Source: Enoplolaimus lenunculus
Lineage: Eukaryota > Nematoda > Enoplea > Enoplida > Thoracostomopsidae
Direction: 5' to 3'
DNA: 64,000 nucleotides
NCBI GenBank assembly: GCA_030248215.1
Contig: JASANG010004036.1
Span: 23,698-87,697 of the forward strand
The notes below the pieces were generated by a model. That model was not told the DNA's origin. It saw only the letters and a program-made list of their open reading frames with translations, and searched no databases. Positions 12,515 through 25,254 of the stretch are shown piece by piece (the stretch's first letter is position 1; each line of letters begins with the position of its first letter). The position numbers and the translations under genes were made by a program.

Positions 12515-12895
12515 CAGAGCGAAAAGTGCGTACGGATTTTTTTTACCCGACCCGTGTTGTACCCACGCCAACAAGAACATTTTACACGCAGGTATACCCG
12601 AGCAAAAAAGATCCACCCACCAAGACCCACCTTTTACCCGCGACTGAAGTTAAACCAGTATTGCACAGATCGCTGGTAATTCACGCTTTTCGCGATATAG
12701 CATCAATGAATTTTACAAATGAAATTTTACTATAAATAACAAAAATTTTAAATTCAGCAAAATAAAGCACGGGCAGCAACTGATCAGAAATAAAACAGAC
12801 AATAGCATAGGTTTCCCACCTTAAAATTGCCGCGGGTAACGCGTCTGAAATTGTTTACCCGACCGGCGTTTACCCTTGGGTAATGTCACACTCTG
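12515..12895. mobile_element. hAT-like MITE with 8-bp target duplication
   Basis: This 381-bp element begins CAGAGCG and ends CACACTCTG. The flanking octamers are TTACCAAC and TTACCAAT (7 of 8 identical). The interior is rich in TTTACCCG/ACCCAC words, which create spurious open frames. No transposase is encoded. Confidence 0.7.
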
Positions 12896-13386
12896 TTACC
12901 AATAGTATTGATAATCTACAGCAGGTCTTAAAATTTGCCGACATTCTTCTCTTGCTGCTTATGCGGATTTAAAGTTTATAACTGGTAGTAAATGATTTTA
13001 AACGCTGTTTCAACTCTTACGTTTTCGTGTTTGATAGAAAATTTACCTCAATATATTTGTAAATATACCTAAGAAATTCAAATTTAAAATTCTAGTATCA
13101 TGCAACAGGGAGGGAGTAACCGGACATTCGTATCCGGTAAAAATCGGTGTCCGATTTTTAGAAAACCCAGTGATTCAATAGTGTTGGCAGATAAACCAGC
13201 TCGTTTTACTTTTGACACAATTTTCAAGAAAAATCCAAAATTTCGCAGAAAATTAGCGTAAAATCAAACAACTTTATGCAACATATTGCAGATTTGGCTA
13301 AAATTAAATAACTAAGCATCATTTTACTGCCTAATTTCGCCTCTCCTTCGGGCATTTTTTACCCCCGATAGCACCTTGCTGTTAAC

Positions 13387-13749
13387 CAGGGTTAAACAGA
13401 TAGTTTTAATAACGGAAACAGATATTGAAGTAAATAAATTTCAAAAAGGTCATATTTTTGTGCCAACACAATTGAAGTGTGCCAATGTTCACCGAACTTG
13501 CGGAAAAGCATTATAAGCTTATTCCTAAGCCCATGTCAAGCAATGCTTATTCCTAAGCCCATGTCAAGCAATAAATTACGCAGTTTTTGTTTTAGTTCAG
13601 ACAATTGCAGCACATCTGTAATGAAATATTGCGAAAAAATTTACGTAATTTATAACTTATTTTGAACGTACAAATAAACGAATTTCCATATTTCATTAAC
13701 GGATTCGGATACAGATTTTTACCGGAAACGTATAACTGGTTACACCCTG
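13387..13749. mobile_element. hAT-like MITE, GTGTAACCGG-type
   Basis: This 363-bp copy of the 11407-11797 family begins CAGGGTTAAACAG and ends GGTTACACCCTG. The flanking octamers CTGTTAAC and TTGTTAAC match at 7 of 8 positions, supporting hAT-type integration. A short internal duplication is visible: the words CTTATTCCTAAGCCCATGTC occur twice, near 13520 and 13548. Confidence 0.8.
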
Positions 13750-14330
13750 TTGTTAACCATGTGTAAAACCAGAGCGGGATAGTGAAAACTGTAGATTGTC
13801 CTGAATTGCGGTTGTGCTGTGGAATACCGGCCACTGGTTAGCGGTTGCTTTACAGCAACTTTATGATAAACCGATACGCTCTATTAACGCAAACTATAAA
13901 TTATATATTACATGGTTCTAACAACACTAGAATCTCTATATAAACATGGATTATACAGCCAAAGTTAGATAGCAATAAATCAAGGCATATTTAAAAAATA
14001 AATCGACCTATTTCGCTAAACATCTACAACAGAATCTTAACAAAAATTTTCCAACGTAACGGCATGTTGTTCCTTTCCTAGATTGTTACCGGACAACCAA
14101 AAGTCGAACACACATATCCATAGCTTTGACACCTGTAAAAACTAAACTGTACCACTATTCTGTTACCAAGTCAGTCGTTGTACCGTTAACTTACTAACAT
14201 CTTCTTAATAACGTGTATGTATTTGGCACTGCTCGCAATAATCAATGCGAGTAGAAGCACGCAGTTTAAATTAAACAAACATAATCACAAGTGACACAGG
14301 AATGTCTGACAAACACCAGCCGTCAATAAT

Positions 14331-17300
14331 TCAAGCTTTGCCAACAATGACTTTTGGGGCTTCCCCACCAGTGTTCTCTTTTTCAATCTGCTTTCCCAGA
14401 TATTCCCTAAAACAATAACCAGATGCAATTCATGTACATTGCTGCACGTTTTTTGAGTTATATTAGGTAGTTAACTCTTACTCTTAAGGTGATTGATTGA
14501 CGCCGACAACGAAAACAACTAAATTGCTGGCGACGATATAAAAATACAAATACTGAACCAACACATTTTGTTTCCAACATTTAAACAAACTCCGATAAAT
14601 TTCCCTTAGAGGTACAATTTACAATATAACGTTAGAAGGTATGGAAATGAATGTTTATAGGTTACTATCTAAGAACGTTTTTAATATTCGAGGATTTAAA
14701 AATAATATTGTCACCGGACCGTGGGTGTTTAAATGATCTGCATACCCCAATCACTTATATACCAGGATTCCTTTGGTGCCATGTTTTTTGTTGATGTACA
14801 TGACCTCTTACCACGTTTTCCATTGTAATAGTATAATTGAAGTTTCCATGCGATGCGTAATTTTGAATTTAGAAGTTGTTTATTCAACCATATGGATGTT
14901 TTGTTTCAAGTGTACGTATCCAAAAAATTTTTCTTTGCGGACTCGGTTTCAATTTTTCATTATTTGTAATATCTTGCAATTTTTCAAGAATTGCAACATC
15001 GAAGCGTTTAGAAATTCTCCCACGAAACTCATTTTTCATTTGTTCCTTGAAGGTTACATCACAAAATCTATCCTTCTCTGGTTGTTTAATTACAATGCGT
15101 AAAAGCTTTCACGGGTACACTCATACAACTTGATATTTTTTACATGGCTCTCCGTTAGATTCTATCTGTTACTATAGAGCACACATGACAACAAATTTAC
15201 CAGTTGTGAACCATGATTTTCTGAACAGAAAGCAAAGCATGGTATCGAACATTTGGATCATCGTGCACTAAAAGTTTCATCACAAGTTGCTTGCCTTGAA
15301 GCTTGTCTATTATTCTGTAATTCAAAAGCATGATAACCAACTCCGCGCTCGACATTATATAATCTGCTAACAGAAGATAACGGCAAATCATTTCAAACTT
15401 CTGTAACTATTTTAATGAAATTAGAAAAATTCCTGTATAAAACTGTAAAAATACTATGAGTTATAGATATTGTTCATGTCCGCAAGAACTTACGTTTTGC
15501 CTCGAGGATAATGTCGAACATATTCTCCTAAATCGTGGGCTGCTACGCACAAGATAAGAGGATCTTTCGCGACTTCAAGCGTTTTGATCAGAATCCTGCG
15601 TGGTAGAAAAATAAGTAAATTTCGCAAAAGAAACATCAATCAACAATCAACGGTATACATTAAACCATCCAACAGGTGTTCGCTTAAAACTAACAAAAAC
15701 CAAAACAAGCTTGGTGTACATTCAATTTTAATTACTTTGACAGCTGTACGAGTTGCTAAATTGTCATAGTGGTTTAGGTCAAACAAGACAGTCAGAGAAA
15801 ACGTTTTATTGAACAATAGGTGAGAGCACTTATTTTCATAATAGCAGCTTGCAGACACGATTTTATTCAGAAAAATTACAATAAATTAGCACCTTTTATT
15901 CTGGCGCAACTTTGTTTTGCATGCTTAAAAGTATTTTTTGGGCATGTGATTTCAAGCTAAAACACAGATATTAAGGGTAATAGAGTGCAAAACTACTTAT
16001 TCGCCTACTTGAGTAGTTCAAAATTTTTTTCGTTAAATCTTGGAGCATTTTCGCGCCAGAATTTCTCAGATTTGTGAACTGGACTCCATTGTAATCTTCC
16101 AGATTTCAGTTCGGTACAGTACTCATCAAATGAACTTAAACAGATGAATATTATATATGTATATACAAACATATAGCAGGGTGCAACCAGAATCCCGGTT
16201 CCGGCATTTTTTCACCTTCCTGTTCAGGTAGATTGCTGAAAATAAACCATCGAAGGTCGATTTCGCTTCCGAGGATTACGAAAATCTGAAATGCAGCAGA
16301 TAAAGTGAATACCTATCTCCAACTAGGGTTATTTCACCAATAATATTGCAAAACAAGAAAATTGGAATTAAGTTTTCGGAGGCATGTATTTCTCATTTTT
16401 GGGTTCCGGTTCCGTTTCCTGTAGTTTTTTCAAATTCCGGTGACGATTCCAGTGCCGCCAAATTGTAATTCCGGTTGTAACCTGACAGCTACTAATATTG
16501 ACAACTTTCAGAATGGTATACTTAGTTCTGAGGCAATTGAAACAATTATTTTTCAAACAACGCATGCTTATATATTCCTTCAGCGCTCAATAACAAGTAT
16601 ATACTGTATTGCGCGAAACTTTTAAAAACCTAGCTAAATTTTTAAAAAGTATATGCTAGCACGTGTGCTTTGCTGTATTTTCGACACGTAGAAAAGCTTT
16701 TTTGTATTCGTGAAATTCTATTTCGAACTTTTCCTACACATACTTCTTTACAAAATATTCAACGGTTGTGATAATTGCCGGTTCCGGTAATTTTTTAAAT
16801 AGCCCGGCTACGGCAAAAAACTCCATCCGGCGCCGGTATTCTACAAAAACAAAACTACTTCAAAACATACAAGTATTGCAAGATACACCAACATTATAAA
16901 AACTTTGTAACAGTGCAACATATGCAATAATCGATCACGCCTTAGTCATAAAAAACTGAAAAAGTAAATAGTCAGAGCTTTTATGTTAAACTATACACCG
17001 GCGGTTACTAATCCAATAGTTGATGCGAATCCAGCTAATATGTAACGGATGTAGTTTTAAATTTAAATCATTATCAAGTGAATACCTTAAATCCTGAACA
17101 GATGTTTGTAACTGTTCGATTAGAAATTCCATGTCTTCTACGAGTTCCGTGTCGTCATATTTCTTCTCATGGCACAATTCCAGAGTTTTCAAAACCTTGC
17201 CCTGAACCATTTGGATGGCGTTTTCGCGTACAATATCGGTGTCTTCGGGTTTTTCTAATAAGTTCTGAAATTAAACCGACCGTATCCAAATTATAAAGGT

Positions 17301-20300
17301 TTGGCAATGCGTGCATGAACGAAAGAAAAAACAATCCTTTTACAATCAAGCGCTTCTGTGTACACTAATTAGAATGCACGCATGGTTAAGTTAACCTGGT
17401 ACAAGACAAGTTTTAACCCACGAACTTTAAATTTTCGGTGATCAAGTTTGACAAAACTGGTCATATAGGATGTTACCGAATATTAGTTTAAGATACAGAA
17501 AACAATTTAAAGCGCGTAGTACGAACGTTTTTATGCTTGCAGGCACAAAACACCAGGAACAAAAACAAAATGGTTACCCTTCAATTCGTAGCAACAAAAT
17601 ATCTTGAGGGATATTTTATAAAAAATATTTCACTTTGCACTCCACTTTGCATTTCCACGCGATAACGTATAATTGTAATGTTCCTGCGCGCTTGTTTATT
17701 TGGTGCGTTAAAGGTATGGGAAATATTGCACCGAGGCATACCCTAAACGTGGCAAACACAATCCGTTGAACTTTCTCCTTTGAAGTTTCTGACAATACAT
17801 CTGCAATAGTTGGTATCATAGAATACCTAAAACAAGCCAAAAATGTTTCTCGCGGGTTACACACAATGAAGGACAATCGGAATTTAAATCATGACTCTAA
17901 ATATTTTCGCAGCTGGTTCAAACATAAACTACTAATCTATTAAAAGTTACCAAGTATTTTGTGCTATTACCTAACTTACACGCAACAAACCTTACTTTGA
18001 CATGCGTTGTGCAATTCCAGGATTGAATGTAAGAAGCCAAAGACAAAAAATCAACTGATATTGCAGCTGAAAATTTGTCTTCCCGGCCAGCACCGAAATT
18101 ATTCTAAAATTCAAATATCGACAACTTCTTTTATAGATCGATCTATGAATAAAGTTTCACTACGCAACAAGGCAGTGTAACTATCAATTTCCTACTATTC
18201 TTTCTAAAGAGTAATTACGATCCTTGAAGCTAAAGGATTGCTGTGTTTTATATCGCAAGCTTAGCGGTTTTAGTTACAGTACTACTAAATAATATGGCTG
18301 AAGTTAATGACACTTTTGCCGTTCTAGATGTATCTTGGCGAAACTAAACTGTTGTTTGCATCAAAAGCTATTATTATAACTTTAATGAGGTAGTATATAT
18401 ACATGCTATAAAAATATTAGAAAGGTACGAGTCCGACACGCAAAGACTATAAAGTACATTTTGTTTACTTTATTTTTACATCAATAAAAGCAATAGACCT
18501 ACGTTGGTATGCCATCAATATTCATGAAGGCAAAACGATATTCATCGATGCGCAACATCATTTGCAAACACCGTGCCGACGTTTGTATATAATCGTTGTT
18601 CTGGAAAACATAACAAAACAATATAATGAACATTTTAATCGTTGCCTCGGTGGCGAATATGTGTGGTTTGTTATTGGGAAAACTCACACTGACAGATACC
18701 TCTCAACATTTCGTTGACCAACAACCACTTCCTCATCAGCCACTAAACTAATATTTGCCCCCCTCGTCCCGTTCAGGAAACATTCAAAATTTACACACCC
18801 AACCCAATTCAGCGTTTTCAAATTTTACAAACAACAAAATATATTTGCAACAAATCATGTAGCTGCAGGCTGTCTGCTATTCAGCGAAGCGAACCATTGC
18901 TGGCATCACCACCAACTTTACTGAATATCTAAACAATATTTAAGCAAAAGACTGCAGTGTCCGAATGATATATAATGTAATTTACGTACACTTATGTAAG
19001 AACTAACCGGCATGCGTAACTGGTCACGAAGCCAATTCAAATAAAACATTAAATCAGGTCCATCCATGAGGTCTTGACTCCAGCATGCCAACTTGGCAAT
19101 AATACGACTGACCTAAAACGATGTTTTCGTGAAACTTATGTTTATTTTATTTCCACATGCACGCGAACAGATATTAATAACAACATGTGATTGCAAGTTA
19201 CAAACAGTGAGAGTGAACCAAATAAAGAGCATCGAGCTGCCTTCCAGGAGGCAGTATAGTTCTAATACTTGGCTGTAATTCTAACTTAATCTTGTTTTTG
19301 TATTGTTTCAGTTGTTAATAATTGAGACAAACGTTCAGCTTCGGCTAAATAATCAACCCTGCCTTGCGATACATATATTATACACTCATCGAACACATTT
19401 TAACATATCCTAAAAATCAGAATCAAACCATCCTAAAATTTACTAGTTACGCAAACTCAGTCAAACTGAAGCGTTACACACAGCACAAAACTACTTGATT
19501 TATAATGAAACCATCACTGCGATTTAACATTGCTGTGAACGGTGCCCAAACAGACTGCTTCAGACGTTTCGCCTGATAGTTGAAAATTTCAACCCGAAGA
19601 GGGTCTTCCTGAAATAAAAAGAAAACTATAATTGTTGTATATTTCATGCCCGAACATCACCGTCAAACTCCTTTAAATGTTGTCTACTACTAATTTCACA
19701 CGATATAGAGCCTGACTGAGTATGCATAAATTGTTAATTAGTGATTCGGTAACTATATTTTTAATGTTGCAATTTTTAAGCACAAAATTTAAATTTCAAA
19801 TGTAAAAACCTGCAGCCCACAGTTTGCAAAGGTTGATACTTAATGCATTATGGCGATATTATATATCTATTCTTCCATTTTTCCATCCCTAAAAGAATGA
19901 ATTCATTTTAATTTTGTATACTCGCATCTAAAACTGCGCTGCAGGCAATTTATTTGTCACGCATATACCTGCAACATATCATCGATAAGAGTTAACACGT
20001 ATTGCACGGCTTGATCCTTCGACACGTTTGTCATTAAATTAGTGAATGTTTTCGCACACTAAAAGCACATTAACCTATATATAGATAAAAAATAAATCAA
20101 AGATGTGTGTAACACGTAACAAGAAACCTAGCCCCTATAAATATCATACGTAATTGATGCTTTTTCTAGAAAGAATATGGCGGCAAAAAAGTAATTTTTT
20201 CAATTTTTCCTAAAAAAATTGCAATAATGATTATAAACAACACCGATTCCGCGTTAGCACTTCCAAATTAAGCTATTTTGACTTCTAAACCAGCCGTGAT

Positions 20301-21804
20301 CAACATAGGTAAGTGGACAAAATTTGACAATACAACCACTGTTATCACACGCTTCCGATGGTCTAGGATTATTCAACTTTTTTTACAACAAGTTTTCAGT
20401 AAAAAATAAACAACAATATATCAATTCAGTTCAACGATCATATCAGCGTACCAACGAAATTCCTGCAAAAAATCAACTCCTGTTCTGGCATTGAAAGACG
20501 CATGAATTGGAATTTTTATACAATTTCCACAATAGCATGAGTACACCAAAAGGGTCGGTCGGTCCCGGTCTTGATGTCAAACTCGGGCTCGGCAAGTCTC
20601 CGTATTTGACTAGTTGGTACTAGTTAGAAGAAACGGACGAAGCAATCCACAAAAACAAAAAACCCCCCCCCAAAAAAAAAAAAAAACAAACCAAACCACA
20701 CCCCCCACCCGATATGGGAAAAAAAAAAAAAAACAAAAAAACCAACCAAACACACCCAACCACCCACCCCCCCACAAAACGGATACCGATAGCATAAATT
20801 TCAATACGTAATCTTTTGCTGCTTAACTAATCTTCCCTGACGCACCTGGGAACGACTTTTATCAAGTAAAGCCTTTCGTTCGTCACCTTTACTCGCTTCG
20901 TATACGTTAATAAAGTTAAAGTCTTCCTGCGCAATCAACCCACCTCTAGAACATATAAAATATGCATTACCATTAATATATACTGATTTTGCTTCACAGC
21001 AGACCAGTCAATTCAATAGAATACATGGTTATTCAACTCATCGGGTTTAGTTTCAAAATTAACACATTTTTGAAATTATTTCAGAAATTTAAAAACAAAA
21101 TCTAACTTCAAACACGAACTGGAACGGACACAACTCTCATTCAGTCCGTTATCGATAATACTTACGTGAGATAAGAACGCCAATTCGGCCGATTATTACG
21201 AATCTCCATTGCACGTAACTGCAAACGGCTAGTTGCAGTTATCATATCTGCAAGAAAAAAATAACGGTTAATTTCATGTTGCACTACGCGTTTCAGATAA
21301 ACTACGTATATAATAAAAATCCGATATTTACTATTTTTAATTTCATACGTACTATCTGAAACCTGTTAGAGTTGCACCCTACAAAAAGGTTTATACACCA
21401 AAACGGCATCGGAACCTGATACCAAAAATACAGGAGGCGGATATTATTCACACTTTCCAGAGGAGCCAAAGACTAACTGCGCATCAGACATGTCATGCGT
21501 GATCTGCAGAGAACGGCAGATACATGCGGTGTAATATCACTCCAGGCAATAATTGTCATCTGTATCGGCTTTTACGGTATCCAGCGTTACCAAAACGCGC
21601 ATATCGGTTTTTACCGCATATTAAACCGGATACGGATATTTGGTCGCGCCCTGGTCCGTCAATATATATACTTGCAATGAATTGCACAGAACATGCACAT
21701 ACACGCAAAATATACAGTCAACACGATTCAAACAAATCTTGTTAAAGACAAAATAACTTACCGACAGCTGCTCCTTCCAAAATTTTGTCTGCTCCACGGT
21801 CCAT
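14331..21804 (-). CDS. ATP6V1H: V-type proton ATPase subunit H
   Basis: Subunit H is the regulatory subunit of the cytosolic V1 sector. It couples V1 to the membrane V0 sector and silences ATPase activity when the two separate. Fourteen exons join in frame: 21804-21762, 21247-21166, 20945-20846, 20058-19969, 19608-19495, 19112-19008, 18600-18503, 18103-17996, 17826-17742, 17264-17086, 16134-16009, 15595-15494, 15314-15201 and 14406-14331. They give 473 residues, against 483 in human. Family signatures include [38 protein letters not shown], the SFDEY to [15 protein letters not shown] segment, [16 protein letters not shown], and the C-terminal HNWEYLGKQ. The N-terminal two thirds are armadillo/HEAT-like helical repeats. 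A TAA directly after HNW at 15201 could be misread as the stop; it lies in the intron, and the real last exon is at 14331-14406. Assignment and exon model are secure. Confidence 0.96.
16177..16484. mobile_element. hAT-like MITE, GGGTGCAACC-type (intronic)
   Basis: The element begins CAGGGTGCAACC and ends GGTTGTAACCTG, within the ATP6V1H intron between exons at 16134 and 17086. The interior carries TTCCGGTT words and TTTTTTCACCTTCC, as in the better preserved copy at 48652-49042. Its flanking octamers match poorly, so it is probably an older insertion. Confidence 0.65.
20641..20785. repeat. A/C-only low-complexity tract (intronic)
   Basis: Nearly all bases on the plus strand are A or C, in long homopolymer runs (C9, A15 and similar), within an ATP6V1H intron. 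Open frames on both strands here are low-complexity artefacts. It may be a true simple repeat or a consensus error from long reads. Confidence 0.7.
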
Positions 21805-21830
21805 AATAAATTAAATAATGCTTTATGGCT
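21805..21830 (-). promoter_or_regulatory. 3' splice acceptor just upstream of the ATP6V1H ATG
   Basis: On the minus strand AAAATTTAG ends 24 bases before the start codon. The form suits a 3' splice site for a spliced leader or an unseen 5' untranslated exon. The pyrimidine tract is weak. Confidence 0.3.
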
Positions 21831-22701
21831 AAATTTTAAAGTTTACACAACCGAGCAGAACAGCAATGTGTTGCAACTTATTCAAAACTTTTACAACATG
21901 CTTTTCATGCGTCTGCAAAATCAGCATTATACCGTAACTCTATTTATCTGTGAGGCCAGTAGGTTTTAGGTCAACTTGCACGTGCAAGTTCAGTCACTTG
22001 AACATTTGCATCTGCAAGTGATTTACTGGAATTCATGTTTTAAAACTGTTCATAAAATTATCAAGCTCCAACCGAAACGCAAAATTTTCAGTTCCCTAGG
22101 ATGTGGAAGTTACGACTACTAGCCTCAGTACTGAAAATGCAAAAATGAAACGTAGTTATAAATCTCGAGGGTTATAACTATTGTATATCTAGGTATTGTA
22201 AGCATGTGAGACATTTTTCTCCTTTTATGCCTTATAAGAACTTCAACATTGTACACATCTACCTTGGTTCTTCCATGTTTTTACTGCCGCTGCATATGAA
22301 GGCACTACATATGCAACAGTGATGTTTACCGATGTGCAGCATCAGCATGAGATTACCTTTCTCTATGCATCCGCATGTCCCAGATAGGGATGTGCCGATT
22401 AATCCGTATCGAAATTTCAAAGAAGCTGATATCCAAATTAATTTAAGATTCCTGCACAAATATAAAAAGTTTGAATCTATTCAAGGAGCGCACAAAAACA
22501 CAGTTTTCGCTTTGATAATTAAAATTCAGCTGCAATAAATGTAGTCGATTGTTGCAACTGCATTCACACGGCCAATTATATTTGCTAACATGAATTGCAC
22601 GTAAGTATTTACAGTTGCAAGAACTTCTAACCTATTCTATTACCGCGCTTGCACATGCAAGTTATGCGCATAAGGGTTTGCCATAAAACCTTGTAACTGT
22701 A

Positions 22702-23387
22702 CTGTAGTGACCCGAATAAGAGGGTGTAGGGTAATAAAGATGGGGGTTCCCGTTTTGAGTCCCAATCAATAGGAGTCCGTACCCCTAAAAAGAGTCGGTA
22801 AGCGAATAGAGTCCCCAAATCCTAATTAGATAGTTAGAGTCCATGAAGTAGGGAACGACCGGGTCCAAAATTTTGCATTTACCGGATCCGAATCCGGATC
22901 TTAAAATTCAGATCCGGCCCGGATCTGGATCGTACTAGCTGGATAATTTTTCAATACCTAACGTATATAAAATACAAAAAGTTCAACTGATTGTTTCGCA
23001 AAATTAGTCAACAAAACTTCCGGATCTTAAAAATTGCAGAGATCCGGCCCGGATCCGGTCGATCCCTACCATGAAGGTCAGTTATTCCTAATTGCAGTGC
23101 ATATATGACTCAAGGACCAAATAAAATTGACTTCGAATCCTTAAGGCGTATTTAAATTTTGAAAGTACATTCCTAAGTATAACCTTGAATGATCGCTCAA
23201 GCTATTGACGCAAGACAAATAAACGTTTACTTCAACGGATATTTGCAGTACCGGATATATATCAGTAACGAAGGAATGCGGAGCGTGGATTAAAAATAAA
23301 CAACAGTGCGTAACCGAATAACATGGGGGTGCTCTCTGGAAGAAGTCAAATAAATACCAGCCCCCCCTCTTATTCGGGTCAATACAG
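22702..23387 (-). mobile_element. MITE family A, copy 4, inverted, carrying a nested MITE
   Basis: The ends match family A: TAGTGACCCGAATAAGAGGG on the left and CCTCTTATTCGGGTCAATAC on the right. TA flanks both sides (22700-22701 and 23388-23389). The interior is the reverse complement of copies 1-3. Its extra length is largely explained by the 220-bp insertion at 22849-23068, which dates this copy as older than that insertion. Confidence 0.85.
22849..23068. mobile_element. Nested hAT-like MITE with perfect 8-bp target duplication
   Basis: This 220-bp element begins TAGGGAACGACCGG and ends CCGGTCGATCCCTA. The octamer CCATGAAG lies on both sides (22841-22848 and 23069-23076), exact. The interior is dense in CCGGATC/GATCCGG words. 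The exact duplication indicates an hAT-type insertion, and a fairly recent one. Confidence 0.88.
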
Positions 23388-24235
23388 TACATAGGCTTTT
23401 AAACGAATTTTTCCATTGTAAGATTGACTATATAGCTAGGTATCTTTTCTAACTTTCATATCAAAAACAATGTTAAAATATGAAAAACGTCAAAGCTTCA
23501 TGCATATTTTTGGTTATGCAATCGAACACAACTGAATTGAAATCATCAAAAAACTGTGCTAATGTTTAAAGTGGCAGGCTAACCTCTCACTTATGCGCAA
23601 TTTTACAAGTGGGTATAACGAACTGATCGTAGCAGCTACAAAGACATTTGATGGTTTTATATCTCAACAAAAAGCTAAATCAACAATATGTGTTTTTGCA
23701 TATATAGTTCTAAAATCGTACAAAGGCCGTAAATTTGTTTTATTCTTCGCTAAATATATTTTGGGATGATGTTCTAAAACATATGAAGCATCTATTGCCA
23801 GTTAGCAACAAATGCTAGACCTGTCCCCAACTGGTGATAAATCTATTTAGTTGCGTAGTAATATTATAGCTAGTACTATTAAGTGAAGTACGTCGAAAAT
23901 ATTTGGAAAATATAGCTTACGAAAGTTGAGTTGCGTTGAGCGGGCACCTAACCAGAGAAAAGGTGGGGCGGCATCCAAGAATGAAAGTTGTAAAATTAAA
24001 AGAATTTGGGGTTGGATTTATTCTCGTTGCGTGTGTAAACTGTTGGAACAGGTCGCCTGAAAGTGGTTTGCCTGAAATGGGTGTTATTCCTTTAAATTCG
24101 GTAAACAATTTAAATTCATTTCTGTTAGGGTGTGCATCTTGAAATAATTAATTTAGTAGTTTCGCTCTTCAAAAACGTTATGTTCTATTATTTCGATCAC
24201 AACTTTATTTGTGTTGGCTATAATCATTTGAGACA

Positions 24236-24690
24236 TGTTTGTCCTGGTGCATATTTGCAGTATATATCTACTGTACATTGTTTCGCATGCTGCCGGCAGC
24301 ATACGGTCGGCATATTGTCGACGATAGAAGCAGTTGCACAGGTGAATAACGTGGCTCAGGGGTAGAGCGCTTCTCCTAATCCTAAGGCCCGTAACTGGCT
24401 TTTCAGCTGCTTATTTAAAAAGGTGGGAGTTCCCGGTTCCCACCTAGACCGACATGAGGCAACGCCGTGAGCACAATGGTAAATTGCCGCGCTTTGAGCA
24501 TGGTATCCACTCGAGAATATTATGGACGGTGAAGGAACCACCTTGTTGAGAATTGGGGTATTGATAAGCATGCGAGATATGATTGTCCTGGTGCATATGC
24601 AATATATGTACTGTGCATTCTGTTGTATGCTAGCCAGCAACGTAAGATCGACATATAATCGACGATAGAAGCAGTGCGAGGTTCATTGTA
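24236..24690 (+). repeat. tRNA-like core flanked by ~100-bp direct repeats
   Basis: Two direct repeats, about 24236-24345 and 24583-24690, share TTGTCCTGGTGCATAT near their start and TCGACGATAGAAGCAGT near their end. Between them lies a tRNA-like sequence with a good A box (TGGCTCAGGGGTAGAGCG, 24352-24369) and a weak B box (GGTTCCCACCT, 24436-24446). It does not fold convincingly as a functional tRNA. It may be a SINE caught in a tandem duplication, or a short terminal-repeat element. Confidence 0.5.
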
Positions 24691-25254
24691 CTTAGTTTGT
24701 ATTATCTTTTACTGAAGCTAATTTTTGCCTTTACTAACTAATTTAATATTTAGCGTGAATCTCTGTTTAATGTTTCGCGTAAACGTTTTTTCTGTGCTTG
24801 AAGTTATTTGCCACGCCAAGTAATACTTACCCGAGAGTCGGAGCTCCTAAGTCAAAGAAATTTTATAATTTTGGTATCATTCCTAGGTTTTAAACTTATT
24901 TCTTTTTATAAGCAAAATATATAACAATGTTTTACGGTGACTTTTGATCAGATGGCAGAAAAAAGTATCCACCAGAAAACATAGTTAATGTATACTAAAA
25001 TCGTGTTTGGAACAGTATTGTAATAAACCATAGCATGTAATATTAAATTAGCGTGATTAATTTTTTTATTTGGCGGATGGCGGCTCTAACCAGGTATTTC
25101 ACTATGCGGTTCCGGTATTTTGTCATTTGAGGTCACACTCTGCAATCGAACAAAAAATAAGTTTAGTACAAAACGTAAAAATGAAATCAGCAAAACAGCG
25201 ATCAAATTTAGCACAGATTTCCTTGGTTTTGTAATTACATTAAGTCCTGTGTAC

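Larger units (their letters stand above)
10947..14330. other. Intergenic region between N6AMT1 and ATP6V1H
   Basis: No coding exon is recognised. The region holds three hAT-like MITEs (11407-11797, 12515-12895, 13387-13749) and, near 13110-13170, a GTAACCGGACATTC-like fragment of the same kind. The open frames here lie inside the MITEs or are chance frames in AT-rich sequence. Confidence 0.6.

Noticed and set aside
12497-12735. Overlapping plus-strand open frames
   Set aside because: They lie within the hAT-like MITE at 12515-12895 and reflect its ACCCAC/TTTACCCG repeats.
15198-15203. TAA after HNW as the stop codon of V-ATPase subunit H
   Set aside because: The family continues with EYLGKQ. 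A perfectly phased exon encoding [17 protein letters not shown] lies at 14331-14406, so the TAA is in the intron.
20610-20811. Open frames on both strands with runs of K/N/P or F/G/W
   Set aside because: They are translations of an A/C low-complexity tract.
24352-24446. Functional tRNA gene
   Set aside because: The A box is good, but the B box is poor and no proper anticodon or T arm forms.
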